Positions 26,495 to 34,757 of a stretch of DNA of 64,000 bases are shown one piece after another (within the stretch, counting starts at the first letter, position 1; each line of letters starts with the position of its first letter). The stretch lies in assembly GCA_017416185.1 (NCBI GenBank), contig JAFQDF010000033.1, positions 1-64,000 of the forward strand. The letters are read 5' to 3'. The notes under the pieces were generated by a model that saw only the letters and a program-made list of their open reading frames with translations, did not search any database and was not told the DNA's origin. This DNA is from Clostridia bacterium (lineage in GTDB: Bacteria; Bacillota; Clostridia; Oscillospirales; CAG-272). Both the position numbers and the translations under genes were made by a program.

Positions 26495-27178
26495 TTATTC
26501 AAGCTCGGTTACTTCATCCAGATAGATGGATGTAAGCATCGAAAATACAAGTGCCTGCAAAGCACAGAAAAGAATTGAAAGCACCATCATTACCACGGGT
26601 ACGCCTATGGGGATAAGGTGATACAACTGTTCCATAACCGTTTCCTCGCCGAATACGTTTCCGTAAAGTCGAAGGGCAAGGGATGCGGGCTTGATAAATT
26701 CGTCAAGCAACAGCAAGGGGAGCATAAAGAACATAGGGGAAACAAAGCGCTTGAAATAATGCTTTGCGCCCATCTTAAGTCCCGCATACTGCAGAAATAC
26801 AAAGGTCATTATACCCAACCCCGCCGTAACCGAAAGGGATGCCGTAGGAGCTTTAACGTACTTTGTCAGTCCCACACCGGGTATAAGTCCGGAATAGTTA
26901 CAGAATATAATGAAGGTAAAAAGCGTTGCAAGAAAAACAAAATATTTTCTCGCCTTTTCCTTGCCTAAATTGTCGGTGAAGAAGTTGTCAAGGTACTCAA
27001 CACCGGTCTCGATCATATTCTGAAATTTACCCGGTCGTTCTTTAAGATTTTTTCGGACGATAAGAGATATGACGGTCAGAAGCCCGAGGATTATCCACAT
27101 TGTAACGACTTCGCCTGTAACATCCAAAATGCCGAAGATCTTTATGATCGGTTCAGAGCTGTGACCCATCACTGTCAT
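26495..27178 (-). CDS. atpB: F-type ATP synthase a subunit
   Basis: Membrane stator subunit forming the proton half-channels, 227 residues with five to six helices. The essential Arg is in FIKPASLALRLYGNVFGEE, and the C-terminal helix has ALQALVFSMLTSIYL. Its start overlaps the end of atpI by 26 nt. Followed by atpE after 21 nt. Confidence 0.95.
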   Translation of the reverse strand: MTVMGHSSEPIIKIFGILDVTGEVVTMWIILGLLTVISLIVRKNLKERPGKFQNMIETGVEYLDNFFTDNLGKEKARKYFVFLATLFTFIIFCNYSGLIPGVGLTKYVKAPTASLSVTAGLGIMTFVFLQYAGLKMGAKHYFKRFVSPMFFMLPLLLLDEFIKPASLALRLYGNVFGEETVMEQLYHLIPIGVPVVMMVLSILFCALQALVFSMLTSIYLDEVTELE

Positions 27179-27473
27179 CCTCCTTTTTCTTGTCGTTAAA
27201 TTTCACTAATTTATACGTAAAATAAAACATCGGTAACGTAATACCCAGACATCCGCCCACAAGAAGCCAGAGAGGATCCCAGGGAGTATGGCCGCCGAGG
27301 GTATAGAGCAATACCAGATAGCCGATCTGTATAACAGAACGGATCACCTGCCCGCCGGTATACATATCCGGATATTTTTTCAACAGATATTTTGAAACGG
27401 CGTAGTTAATATACGCCACCACGGCACCAAGCGCAAAGGCAATTATGGCACCTACAATATTATTGTCCGTAAT
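27153..27473 (-). CDS. atpI: AtpI-like ATP synthase assembly protein, probable ATT start
   Basis: 106 residues if started at the ATT at 27473. It has three to four membrane segments: VGAIIAFALGAVVAYINYAV, then VIQIGYLVLLYTLGG and WLLVGGCLGITLPMFYFTYKLV, matching clostridial 'ATP synthase subunit I' proteins. A nearly perfect ribosome site, AAAGAAGGTGAT, ends right before the ATT, and an in-frame TGA lies just upstream of it. The next standard start, GTG at 27422, would delete most of the first membrane helix and has no ribosome site. Overlaps atpB. Confidence 0.65.
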   Translation of the reverse strand: MTDNNIVGAIIAFALGAVVAYINYAVSKYLLKKYPDMYTGGQVIRSVIQIGYLVLLYTLGGHTPWDPLWLLVGGCLGITLPMFYFTYKLVKFNDKKKEDDSDGSQL

Positions 27474-27493
27474 ATCACCTTCTTTAACAATTC

Positions 27494-27522
27494 ATTATAC
27501 TACCAATTTTTTTGTTTTTCAA
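27494..27522 (-). promoter_or_regulatory. Promoter of the atp operon
   Basis: Minus strand: TTGAAA (27522-27517), a 17-nt spacer, then TATAAT (27499-27494). The predicted start near 27487 gives a leader of only about 14 nt, which begins at the ribosome site of atpI. Confidence 0.7.
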
Positions 27523-27644
27523 GAGGAAAACCAAAAAAATCAAGACGTTCAAAAAAACAAATTATTTTAAAAGCTCGTATGAGAGTCTTAAACCATTCTT
27601 GTGAATTATAAATCATTCATATTGAGCAATTTACAAAAAATTAA

Positions 27645-27673
27645 TCGACTGTTTATACTGTTTTTTGTATAAT
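27645..27673 (+). promoter_or_regulatory. Promoter of the 140-residue protein gene
   Basis: TCGACT (27645-27650), a 17-nt spacer and TATAAT (27668-27673). The -35 is weak. Confidence 0.45.
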
Positions 27674-27702
27674 CTGCTAAATTATAGACAAGAGGTGATT
27701 TT

Positions 27703-28125
27703 ATGAAAAGAGCTTTTAAGATATTGATCTGTTTTTTCGTTGTTCTTTTCGCAGTAATGCTTGTACTGCTCTGTATGTTCACCCACGCAATGATTACCCG
27801 TGCAGACTCTCCGGAATATGAGCCGGGAAGTGTATGGTATAACGAAGAAACAGGAATCACATTTACCGCAGATGACAAGGGAACTCTCTGCGGCAAGAAT
27901 AGCGTTAACGGTCAGGAATATGATCTGACCGTCGGTCACCGTGCCGGTAATATAGCTGTCAGTTACCTCGGTTATGATACTATACTTGGCGAAGAAACTC
28001 GCGGCCAGCGCAGCTTGCTTATAGGCGACTACAAGCTAAAAAAGGATAAGCTGATAATCCGTAATATCAGTTATTTTGAAAATATAGGTATCAATGCGGA
28101 TGAGCTGATATTTGTCAAGCAATAA
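27703..28125 (+). CDS. Small exported or membrane-anchored protein, unknown
   Basis: 140 residues: an N-terminal hydrophobic segment (LICFFVVLFAVMLVLLCMF) without a lipobox, then a small beta-rich domain (GSVWYNEETGITFTADDKGTL) ending in ELIFVKQ. The start follows AGAGGTGATTTT. The ending and the size match the next gene, suggesting diverged tandem paralogues. Function unknown. Confidence 0.6.
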   Translation: MKRAFKILICFFVVLFAVMLVLLCMFTHAMITRADSPEYEPGSVWYNEETGITFTADDKGTLCGKNSVNGQEYDLTVGHRAGNIAVSYLGYDTILGEETRGQRSLLIGDYKLKKDKLIIRNISYFENIGINADELIFVKQ

Positions 28126-28244
28126 ATACGTGTCAAAAAAACGTGTTTATAGTACAATCCGCAAGATAGAGGAGCGCCCCTGTCTTATGGCGATGACATA
28201 ATTGTAAGATTAATTGAATTATTTAATCAAATAAGGAGAAATTT

Positions 28245-28646
28245 ATGTCAAAAAAGCTTATAATATTATTCTCAATTATACTTATTCTTGCATATTCATT
28301 AACAGGTTGCTATGTGTACGGAGGAAGCAATCGACCGACAAATCAGGTTCCGTCGATATGGGTCTGCGAGGATCCCGGTATAGTAATTGAAATTCTTGAT
28401 GAATATGTAACGTCTGATGACATTGGAGAAAACCTCGCAGACCCCATATGCACCGTAAATTATGAAGGCAACGAATATAAATTTGATGTTATTTTCGGTT
28501 TTGATTCAATGATTTATTTTTATTCTGATGATGACCTTAAATTGTGTGGAAGTTGCGTATATAAACCCGATAGTTTTACGGTAACAGTCGAAAAAGATGA
28601 TGTTTTCGAAGGGGAATACAAAACATTACATTTTGTAAAACAGTAG
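28245..28646 (+). CDS. Small lipoprotein, unknown, paralogue of its neighbour
   Basis: 133 residues. Lipobox LTGC (Cys22) follows a hydrophobic signal, then PSIWVCEDPGIVIEI and a beta-rich domain ending in TLHFVKQ. The pattern (W near the mature start, then a domain ending in FVKQ) parallels the upstream protein. Start follows AAGGAGAAATTT. Function unknown. Confidence 0.6.
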   Translation: MSKKLIILFSIILILAYSLTGCYVYGGSNRPTNQVPSIWVCEDPGIVIEILDEYVTSDDIGENLADPICTVNYEGNEYKFDVIFGFDSMIYFYSDDDLKLCGSCVYKPDSFTVTVEKDDVFEGEYKTLHFVKQ

Positions 28647-28723
28647 ATCAGTGGACGGCTCTTTGATTGCTTTTGACTCATTGATCTTTATGGAATTATT
28701 ACTATCGGATATTTTTACAATGC

Positions 28724-28751
28724 TAAAGCCACCGCTGTGCGGTGGCTTTAC
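28724..28751. terminator. Bidirectional terminator
   Basis: AAAGCCACCGC pairs perfectly with GCGGTGGCTTT across TGT. It lies between the small lipoprotein gene and the convergent aldolase gene. Confidence 0.75.
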
Positions 28752-29663
28752 TTATACCATTCTTGTAAGTTTTTTCATTTCTTTTGCAAGGCGCTCGTTT
28801 ATACCCTTGTAGGTGAAGCTGCCCTCGTTTGCAACGATCTGCTTGTTACCCATAACGAGACCTCTCTTTTCTATAGCAAGCTTGTAGCCTGCGGGGAAGG
28901 TAAGGCTGTCGCAGAGACGAAGTGCGGGAAGGTATGCTTTATTAAGCTTCTGGGCTTCCATAATTTCACCATTTTCAAAAAGCTCGAAGATCTTTGCATT
29001 GACCTCGGGAAGGATAGCGGACATAGCGGTCATAGAGCCGGTACAGCCTGCAACAAGAGAGGGCAGGAGCATATCGTCGGTTCCGCAGAATACCGCAAAG
29101 TCGGGTCTTATCTCGTCCTTGATATCTATAAGGTGGGATATACGCTTCAAATTTTGACTTGAATCCTTGATACCTATGATATTCTCACACTGGAGAAGTC
29201 TCTCGTAGGTGGATATAGCTATCTCCCCTGTAAACATAGGGATATTGTAGAGCATTATATTGATGCCCTCAAGTCTCTTTGAAAGTCTTACAAAGAACTC
29301 CTCCACCTCAAGCTGAGGAAGGGTAATATAGTAAGGCACGCACACAACTATGGTGTCACAGCCGCATTTCTCTGCGTGGCGGGCATACATCTCAACAGTA
29401 TCAAGATTGGTGGCACAGGCACCGGCAGCGATTCTCTTTCTGCCGTTATTCACCCTTGCACATACCTCGATAAGCTTCATATTTTCCTCGGGAGACATAT
29501 GCACGAACTCACCTGTGGTGGCACAGGGAAAAAGTCCGGTTATGGGGCTGCGGGCAAGAAACTCTACCTCTGCCTCATATGCTTCCCAGTCTATTGTGCC
29601 GTCATACTTAAAGGGGGTCATAAGAACGGCGTAGGGACCCTTGGGAATAAAGTATTTATCCAT
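28752..29663 (-). CDS. DHDPS/NAL-family aldolase or lyase
   Basis: 303-residue (beta/alpha)8 enzyme of the dihydrodipicolinate synthase/N-acetylneuraminate lyase superfamily. The Schiff-base Lys is in GIKDSS (residue 166), the Tyr in LYNIP (139), and the Thr pair in ATTGEF. Operon partners (acid-sugar dehydratase, alcohol dehydrogenase) suggest cleavage of a 2-keto-3-deoxy sugar acid to pyruvate plus an aldehyde, rather than lysine synthesis. The ATG at 29663 follows AAAGGATTAAAACA. The exact substrate cannot be told from sequence. Confidence 0.82.
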   Translation of the reverse strand: MDKYFIPKGPYAVLMTPFKYDGTIDWEAYEAEVEFLARSPITGLFPCATTGEFVHMSPEENMKLIEVCARVNNGRKRIAAGACATNLDTVEMYARHAEKCGCDTIVVCVPYYITLPQLEVEEFFVRLSKRLEGINIMLYNIPMFTGEIAISTYERLLQCENIIGIKDSSQNLKRISHLIDIKDEIRPDFAVFCGTDDMLLPSLVAGCTGSMTAMSAILPEVNAKIFELFENGEIMEAQKLNKAYLPALRLCDSLTFPAGYKLAIEKRGLVMGNKQIVANEGSFTYKGINERLAKEMKKLTRMV

Positions 29664-29680
29664 TGTTTTAATCCTTTCAG

Positions 29681-29922
29681 GAATGAATTGCGGCGTTGAC
29701 GCATGAATTGATGACAAGGTCATCATAAATTGATGCTAAAGCATCATGAATTGCATCTGAGATGCATTAAGGTAAGTTTTCGTCTTCAGACGAAAACTAT
29801 TTTAATTGAATTTGATTTTTGCTGAAGCAAAAATCTTCCTTAATGACAACGCAGTTGTCAATTCATGAAACTGTAGGTTTCAATTCATGGCGAAGCCAAT
29901 TCATGCCAAAGGCAATTCATTA
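29681..29922. repeat. Array of about ten small hairpins with ATGAATT/AATTCAT spacers
   Basis: Stems in order include GCG/CGC, GATGA/TCATC, GATGC/GCATC, GCATC/GATGC, GTTTTCGTCT/AGACGAAAAC, GATTTTTGC/GCAAAAATC, GACAAC/GTTGTC, GAAAC/GTTTC, GGC/GCC and GCC/GGC. The spacers read ATGAATT in the left half and its complement AATTCAT in the right half. The array fills the gap between two genes of one operon. Confidence 0.8.
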
Positions 29923-29923
29923 T

Positions 29924-31051
29924 TTATATTTTAACGGTATATCTCTGTGCAACCTCTTCGTCTATCTCAACACCGAGACCGGGGATATCGGGAATATTTA
30001 CGTAGCCCTCGGAGTCTATCTGGAAGTGATGCTTAACAAGGTTCTTTGAAAGCACGGTCTCCTGACTGCAATATTCAAGGAAGGGAGAGTTGGGAGTAGC
30101 TGCGATAAGCTGGAGGGATGCGGACATAAGTATACCTGTTTTGAAGGCGTGGGGGATCATAGGGATACCCTTGAGCATAGCCATATCCATAACCTTCTTG
30201 GCAACGGTGATACCGCCGCAACGGCTCATATCGGGCTGGATGATATCAATGTTACAGCCGTTGATAAGCTCGTTGAACTCGTACATCGTACCAAGCTCCT
30301 CACCCGCGGAGATGTTTACGCAGGATACGTCCTGTGTCAGTCTCTTATAGAACTCGACCGCATCGGGAAGGAAGGGCTCCTCTACCCAATGAACGTCATA
30401 TTCGCTGAACTTGTTACAGAGTCTTACCGCCTGCTTGTACTCGGTCCATCTCATACCGATATCTATCATCAGCTTTGCTTTGTCGCCCATATGCTTACGG
30501 CAGAGGCGGACAAGCTCAAGGTCACGGTCGTCGTCGCGGCCCAGCGCTCCCCAGCCCCATTTGATTCCCGTGAAGCCCATAGGGAGATAAGTCTCGCATA
30601 TTCTTGCTATTTCTTCTTCTGTTTCGGGCATAAGAACGGAGCAATACGCCTTGATCTTGTTACGGAAGGAGCCGCCAATAAGCTTGTGTACAGGCTTACC
30701 GAGAGCCTTACCGATAATATCCCAGATAGCAATATCTATACCCGACATTGCGTGGATAGCGGCAGAACGTCTGCCGTAATAGTAGCTGTAGTTATACATC
30801 TTCTGCCAGATCACCCCTACGTCAAAGGGATCCATACCGATAACTGCGTCACGAAGGCCTCTGCATACCTCGTGGGATGCAGGGGACTCAACTATAGCCT
30901 TTACGATATAGGGAGATGAGTCTACCTCGCCTATACCCTGAATGCCTGTGTCTGTGGTAACTCTTACAACGGCGGTATCCTGACTGCCGTCGCCTATCAT
31001 CTTAATTTCGGGCTGCTTAACAACCAATACTTCTACATCTGTAATAATCAT
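29924..31051 (-). CDS. Enolase-superfamily acid-sugar dehydratase (mandelate racemase subgroup)
   Basis: 375 residues. The N-terminal capping domain is followed by the barrel with metal ligands Asp (MIDIGMRW), Glu (VEEPF) and Glu (SAGEEL). The catalytic base strand has GIKWGWG, and an Asp-His pair (IIQPDMSRCGG, IPHAFKTG) follows. This residue set marks the mandelate racemase subgroup, whose members dehydrate acid sugars to 2-keto-3-deoxy acids. Its start overlaps the stop of the dehydrogenase gene (ATGA). Specificity is unknown. Confidence 0.82.
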   Translation of the reverse strand: MIITDVEVLVVKQPEIKMIGDGSQDTAVVRVTTDTGIQGIGEVDSSPYIVKAIVESPASHEVCRGLRDAVIGMDPFDVGVIWQKMYNYSYYYGRRSAAIHAMSGIDIAIWDIIGKALGKPVHKLIGGSFRNKIKAYCSVLMPETEEEIARICETYLPMGFTGIKWGWGALGRDDDRDLELVRLCRKHMGDKAKLMIDIGMRWTEYKQAVRLCNKFSEYDVHWVEEPFLPDAVEFYKRLTQDVSCVNISAGEELGTMYEFNELINGCNIDIIQPDMSRCGGITVAKKVMDMAMLKGIPMIPHAFKTGILMSASLQLIAATPNSPFLEYCSQETVLSKNLVKHHFQIDSEGYVNIPDIPGLGVEIDEEVAQRYTVKI

Positions 31052-32076
31052 TTGAAACTTAATACCGCCTTTATTATATTATTTCTGCGATTTTCGATAT
31101 CGTCTATCGCCTGATTTATATCTTCAATTCTGTACGCCGCACTTACCATAGCCTTGAGGTTAAACTTACCCTCAGAGGTCCACTTGAGCATAGGCTCCCA
31201 AGCCTTTGGGGAGCTGCAGGCACCGAATATTGATAACTGTTTTATAATAATGTCCGTTACGGGGAAATCCACCTTGTCATCGTCCGAGGGGATTCCGTAG
31301 AGGATAACGCGTCCGCCGCCGCAGGCACACTTGACCGCCATATCAACGGTGGTACCGAAGCCCGCCGCATCTATGGAAACGTCAACTCCGTAGCCGTCGG
31401 TCTCCTCGTGAACTCTGGCAAGAAGATCCTCCTTTGTGGGGTCGATATGTACGTCTGCACCAAGGGTCAATGCAAGGTCGCTGCGATAGCTCTTACGGCA
31501 GGAAAGAATGACCTTCTTTGCTCCCTGAATCTTTGCAAGCTGAATATATGCAAGACCCGCAGGGCCTGCACCCTGCACCAAAACTATCTCTCCCGGCTTT
31601 ACGGGATGAGCCAGCATAGAGCCTGCAGGACAAACACAGCTCTCGATTATAGCCGCTTCCTCGTCGGTCACGTTGTCGGGGAGCTTGTGAAGATTTGGCG
31701 CGGGAACCGCCACGTATTCTGAATACGCACCGTTATAGGGGGCATAGCCTATCTCACCGCCGTTACAGCAAAACTCGCTGTTGCCTTCTTTACAGTATTT
31801 ACAGGTCTCACAACCGATCATAGTGTCAACGGTACATCTGTCCCCTAATTTCCAACCCTCTACTCCTTCTCCTATCTCGCAGATGACACCCGCCATCTCG
31901 TGACCCAGAATATGAGGGGGCTTGGTAAGGGATATCTTACCCATAATATGATGAATGTCAGTAGCACAAAGACCCGCCGCCGTTATCTTAAGTATGACCC
32001 AACCGGGCTTAACTTCAGGCTTGGGTACGTCTCTGACTTCAACTTTTCCTATATCTGTCCAGACTGCTGCTTTCAT
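31048..32076 (-). CDS. Zinc-dependent medium-chain alcohol/polyol dehydrogenase
   Basis: 342 residues of the MDR family. Catalytic zinc ligands are in GLCATDIHH and LGHEMAG, and the structural zinc lobe is GCETCKYCKEGNSEFC. The Rossmann fold has VLVQGAGPAGLAYIQLAK. Relatives include sorbitol and threonine dehydrogenases. As first gene of a three-gene operon ahead of a dehydratase and aldolase, it probably oxidises a sugar or sugar alcohol. Start follows GAAAGGATGCAACT. Confidence 0.85.
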   Translation of the reverse strand: MKAAVWTDIGKVEVRDVPKPEVKPGWVILKITAAGLCATDIHHIMGKISLTKPPHILGHEMAGVICEIGEGVEGWKLGDRCTVDTMIGCETCKYCKEGNSEFCCNGGEIGYAPYNGAYSEYVAVPAPNLHKLPDNVTDEEAAIIESCVCPAGSMLAHPVKPGEIVLVQGAGPAGLAYIQLAKIQGAKKVILSCRKSYRSDLALTLGADVHIDPTKEDLLARVHEETDGYGVDVSIDAAGFGTTVDMAVKCACGGGRVILYGIPSDDDKVDFPVTDIIIKQLSIFGACSSPKAWEPMLKWTSEGKFNLKAMVSAAYRIEDINQAIDDIENRRNNIIKAVLSFK

Positions 32077-32209
32077 AGTTGCATCCTTTCATAAAAAATA
32101 CGATGTAGTAAATTACTCGATTCAATTGTAATAATATGTATACGATCAATTTGTCATTTAACATTATATATTATATGATAATAATTTTCAACCTTTTTTT
32201 ATATAATAA

Positions 32210-32238
32210 TTGACATTGTATTTTCTAAAATGTATAAT
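32210..32238 (+). promoter_or_regulatory. Promoter of the DUF4838 gene pair
   Basis: TTGACA (32210-32215), a 17-nt spacer and TATAAT (32233-32238): full consensus. It lies in an AT-rich divergent gap of about 200 bp. Confidence 0.75.
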
Positions 32239-32274
32239 GTCTTTACTGTATATAAAATGGAGTAGTTTACATAT

Positions 32275-34749
32275 ATGAAAAAATTAGCAATATTTCTGAT
32301 ATGCCTTATAATTTCGCTTACATCCTGCAGTTCAGGCAGTGTGTTTACCCCTTCGGAGAAAGTAACTCTCACGGGAACGGAGGGTAAGGCGGATTTTATA
32401 ATAGTACACCGCGAGGATGCCCATCAGGATATCGAGGACGCTCTTTCTGCATTCTGTAAGACCCTTCGCGAAAAGGAAGAGCTTGACCGCATCGAAATAC
32501 ACAACGACAGCCGTCGTGAAAACCCCGACGTGGTTGAAATTCTTGTAGGCGACACCAACCGTTCGGCTTCACAGACTGCAATCAAAGACCTGCGCGACCG
32601 CGAGTTTACCGTAGGTGTATACGAGGGTAAGTTCGTTATCGCAGGCGGTGACGAGGAGGCAACGGTAGACGCCATAAACCATCTGTATATGCACTATGAT
32701 GAGTTTATAGTTGACGGCGAGATATCCTCTGAAAACAACTATACTCTTAAATACGATTATAAATATGATAACATCAAGGTAGGTAATACCGATATTTCCG
32801 CATATACCGTGGTTTATCCCGACCCGGGCGGAGTTTATGCCGAAAAGGAAAGTGCGGAGAAATATGCTGCACATAGACTTGCTGAACAGATAAGTCAGTT
32901 AAGCGGAATTATTGTACCCTGTGAAAATATCAAGAACACCGAAGCTGAATATCAGATAGTTATAGAAAAGGGAAAGGGAGAATATGCCTACAGCATAAAG
33001 ACAGAAGGCAAAAAAATCACGATTACCGCCGACGGTATTTACGCCTTTACAAAAGCTTATGATGTCATGCTTGAAAATAAAAATATTCCCGCTGATTTTT
33101 CAGCTAAGGGAAGTGATCTCTTAAAGGGAAATAAAAAGGATAATTTCGTTTACGTATCCTACACCGAGGACACCGTATTCGGTGACAACCCCGTAAAATC
33201 AATCAAAATAGGTGACGTTGATATTACCGAATACCGTATAATCCATCACGATTACGGCAAGGGATATTCGGGGTACGGAATGAACGAGATATATGCCGCA
33301 CAGCAGCTTCAGAAATATCTGAAATATGCACTCGGTGTAGAATTATCTCTCGATACTGACTCCTCCGAGCCTACAGAGTACGAGATACTTATAGGTAATA
33401 CCGACCGCACAAAGGAAGACACGTCTTCCTACGGAATTGAGGAGTACATAATCAAAACCGAGGATAAGAATCTCATTATTACAGGCGGTGAGCAGAGAGG
33501 TACCATATACGGAGTATACTCCTTCCTTGAGGACTATATAGGCTGCCGCTTCTTCACAGAGGACTGCGAGATAATCTATAAGACTGACGAAATTATCGTA
33601 CCCGGGGATATAAACGTCCGTTTCGCTCCTGTTCTCGAATACCGCGATACCAACGAAAAGGCTTATCAGAATGCAGAAATAGCCTCCAAACGTAAAGTAA
33701 ACTCAAGCTATACCCGTGCAATGAGCTATTTTCAGGGTTCCAGTATCGACTTTGCAGGCGGTGCCTTTGTCCATACTATGGACACGGTATACGATCTTGC
33801 CCCTCAGAGCTCTCAGCCCTGCTTCTCAAGTGAGGAGACCTATCAGACGGTCCTTGAAAAAGCGAGAAAAATTCTTAAAGCAAGCCCTAACGCAGAGCTT
33901 ATCTCGGTAACCCAGAACGACAACAACAACTCCTGCACATGTCAGGAGTGTACACTGGTATATAAAGAGGAGGACAGCCGTGCGGCACCTCTTATCCGCT
34001 TTGTCAACAGACTTGCCGAGGAACTGGAGGATGAATATCCCAACGTAAAGATACAGACCCTTGCCTATATGTTTTCAAGCCAGGCTCCCACCAAGACCAA
34101 GCCCCACAAAAACGTGGTCATAGAGCTCTGCTCTCTTGATGCCTGCTGTGGACATCCTCTGTGCGATCTTTCCTGTCCCACCAACGCGGAGTTCAGAGGT
34201 CAGATAGCCGACTGGAGCGTTCTTACCGACAATCTCTACGTATGGTATTACGTTGTGGAATTTACAGGTAACGCAAAGAGCGCACCCTTTATGAACTTCG
34301 ATTCTCTCTACGATACCTATACCCTATTCCACCAAAACGGCGTCAAGGGTGTGTTCAACGAAGCAAATATGAATGAGGAAAGCCTTGAGTTCGGTGCTCT
34401 GCGCTCATATCTTATCTCCAAGCTTATGTGGGATCGTGATATGACAAGAGAAGAATTTGATACGGCAATTCATGAGTTTATCGTAGCATATTACGGTGAG
34501 GCATCTGATATAGTAGAGGAATATTTCTATATGATGTCTGCCTTTGCCCACGACCGTCACTTCGAGCAGTATGCGGGAGTAGCGGGAATTTTGGATATGA
34601 ACCGATTAAAGGATGTAATGAGCGAGCTTACAGAGTGGATGGATGCTCTTACAGGCTTTGATTACACAAGAACCGAAACCGAGGCTCACGTCAACCGTCT
34701 GAGAAAAGGATATTCTCAGCTCAGAAGCTTTGCAGCTAATTTGAAATAA
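32275..34749 (+). CDS. DUF4838 lipoprotein, glycoside-hydrolase-like (copy 1)
   Basis: 824 residues. The lipobox SLTSC gives a lipid-anchored protein. Two alpha-glucuronidase-type N-terminal-like domains (about 40-150 and 330-450, each with an EILVGDTNRS / EILIGNTDRT strand) precede a barrel region typical of DUF4838, with NDNNNSCTCQECTLVYKEED and ALRSYLISKLMWD. DUF4838 proteins are predicted glycan-degrading or glycan-binding enzymes related to GH20/GH67 folds; activity is unproven. A close paralogue follows 8 nt downstream. Confidence 0.75.
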   Translation: MKKLAIFLICLIISLTSCSSGSVFTPSEKVTLTGTEGKADFIIVHREDAHQDIEDALSAFCKTLREKEELDRIEIHNDSRRENPDVVEILVGDTNRSASQTAIKDLRDREFTVGVYEGKFVIAGGDEEATVDAINHLYMHYDEFIVDGEISSENNYTLKYDYKYDNIKVGNTDISAYTVVYPDPGGVYAEKESAEKYAAHRLAEQISQLSGIIVPCENIKNTEAEYQIVIEKGKGEYAYSIKTEGKKITITADGIYAFTKAYDVMLENKNIPADFSAKGSDLLKGNKKDNFVYVSYTEDTVFGDNPVKSIKIGDVDITEYRIIHHDYGKGYSGYGMNEIYAAQQLQKYLKYALGVELSLDTDSSEPTEYEILIGNTDRTKEDTSSYGIEEYIIKTEDKNLIITGGEQRGTIYGVYSFLEDYIGCRFFTEDCEIIYKTDEIIVPGDINVRFAPVLEYRDTNEKAYQNAEIASKRKVNSSYTRAMSYFQGSSIDFAGGAFVHTMDTVYDLAPQSSQPCFSSEETYQTVLEKARKILKASPNAELISVTQNDNNNSCTCQECTLVYKEEDSRAAPLIRFVNRLAEELEDEYPNVKIQTLAYMFSSQAPTKTKPHKNVVIELCSLDACCGHPLCDLSCPTNAEFRGQIADWSVLTDNLYVWYYVVEFTGNAKSAPFMNFDSLYDTYTLFHQNGVKGVFNEANMNEESLEFGALRSYLISKLMWDRDMTREEFDTAIHEFIVAYYGEASDIVEEYFYMMSAFAHDRHFEQYAGVAGILDMNRLKDVMSELTEWMDALTGFDYTRTETEAHVNRLRKGYSQLRSFAANLK

Positions 34750-34757
34750 CAGAAATT

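Noticed and set aside
29681-29922. CRISPR array
   Set aside because: The repeated part is only 7 nt and the variable parts are self-complementary hairpins; no cas genes are nearby.
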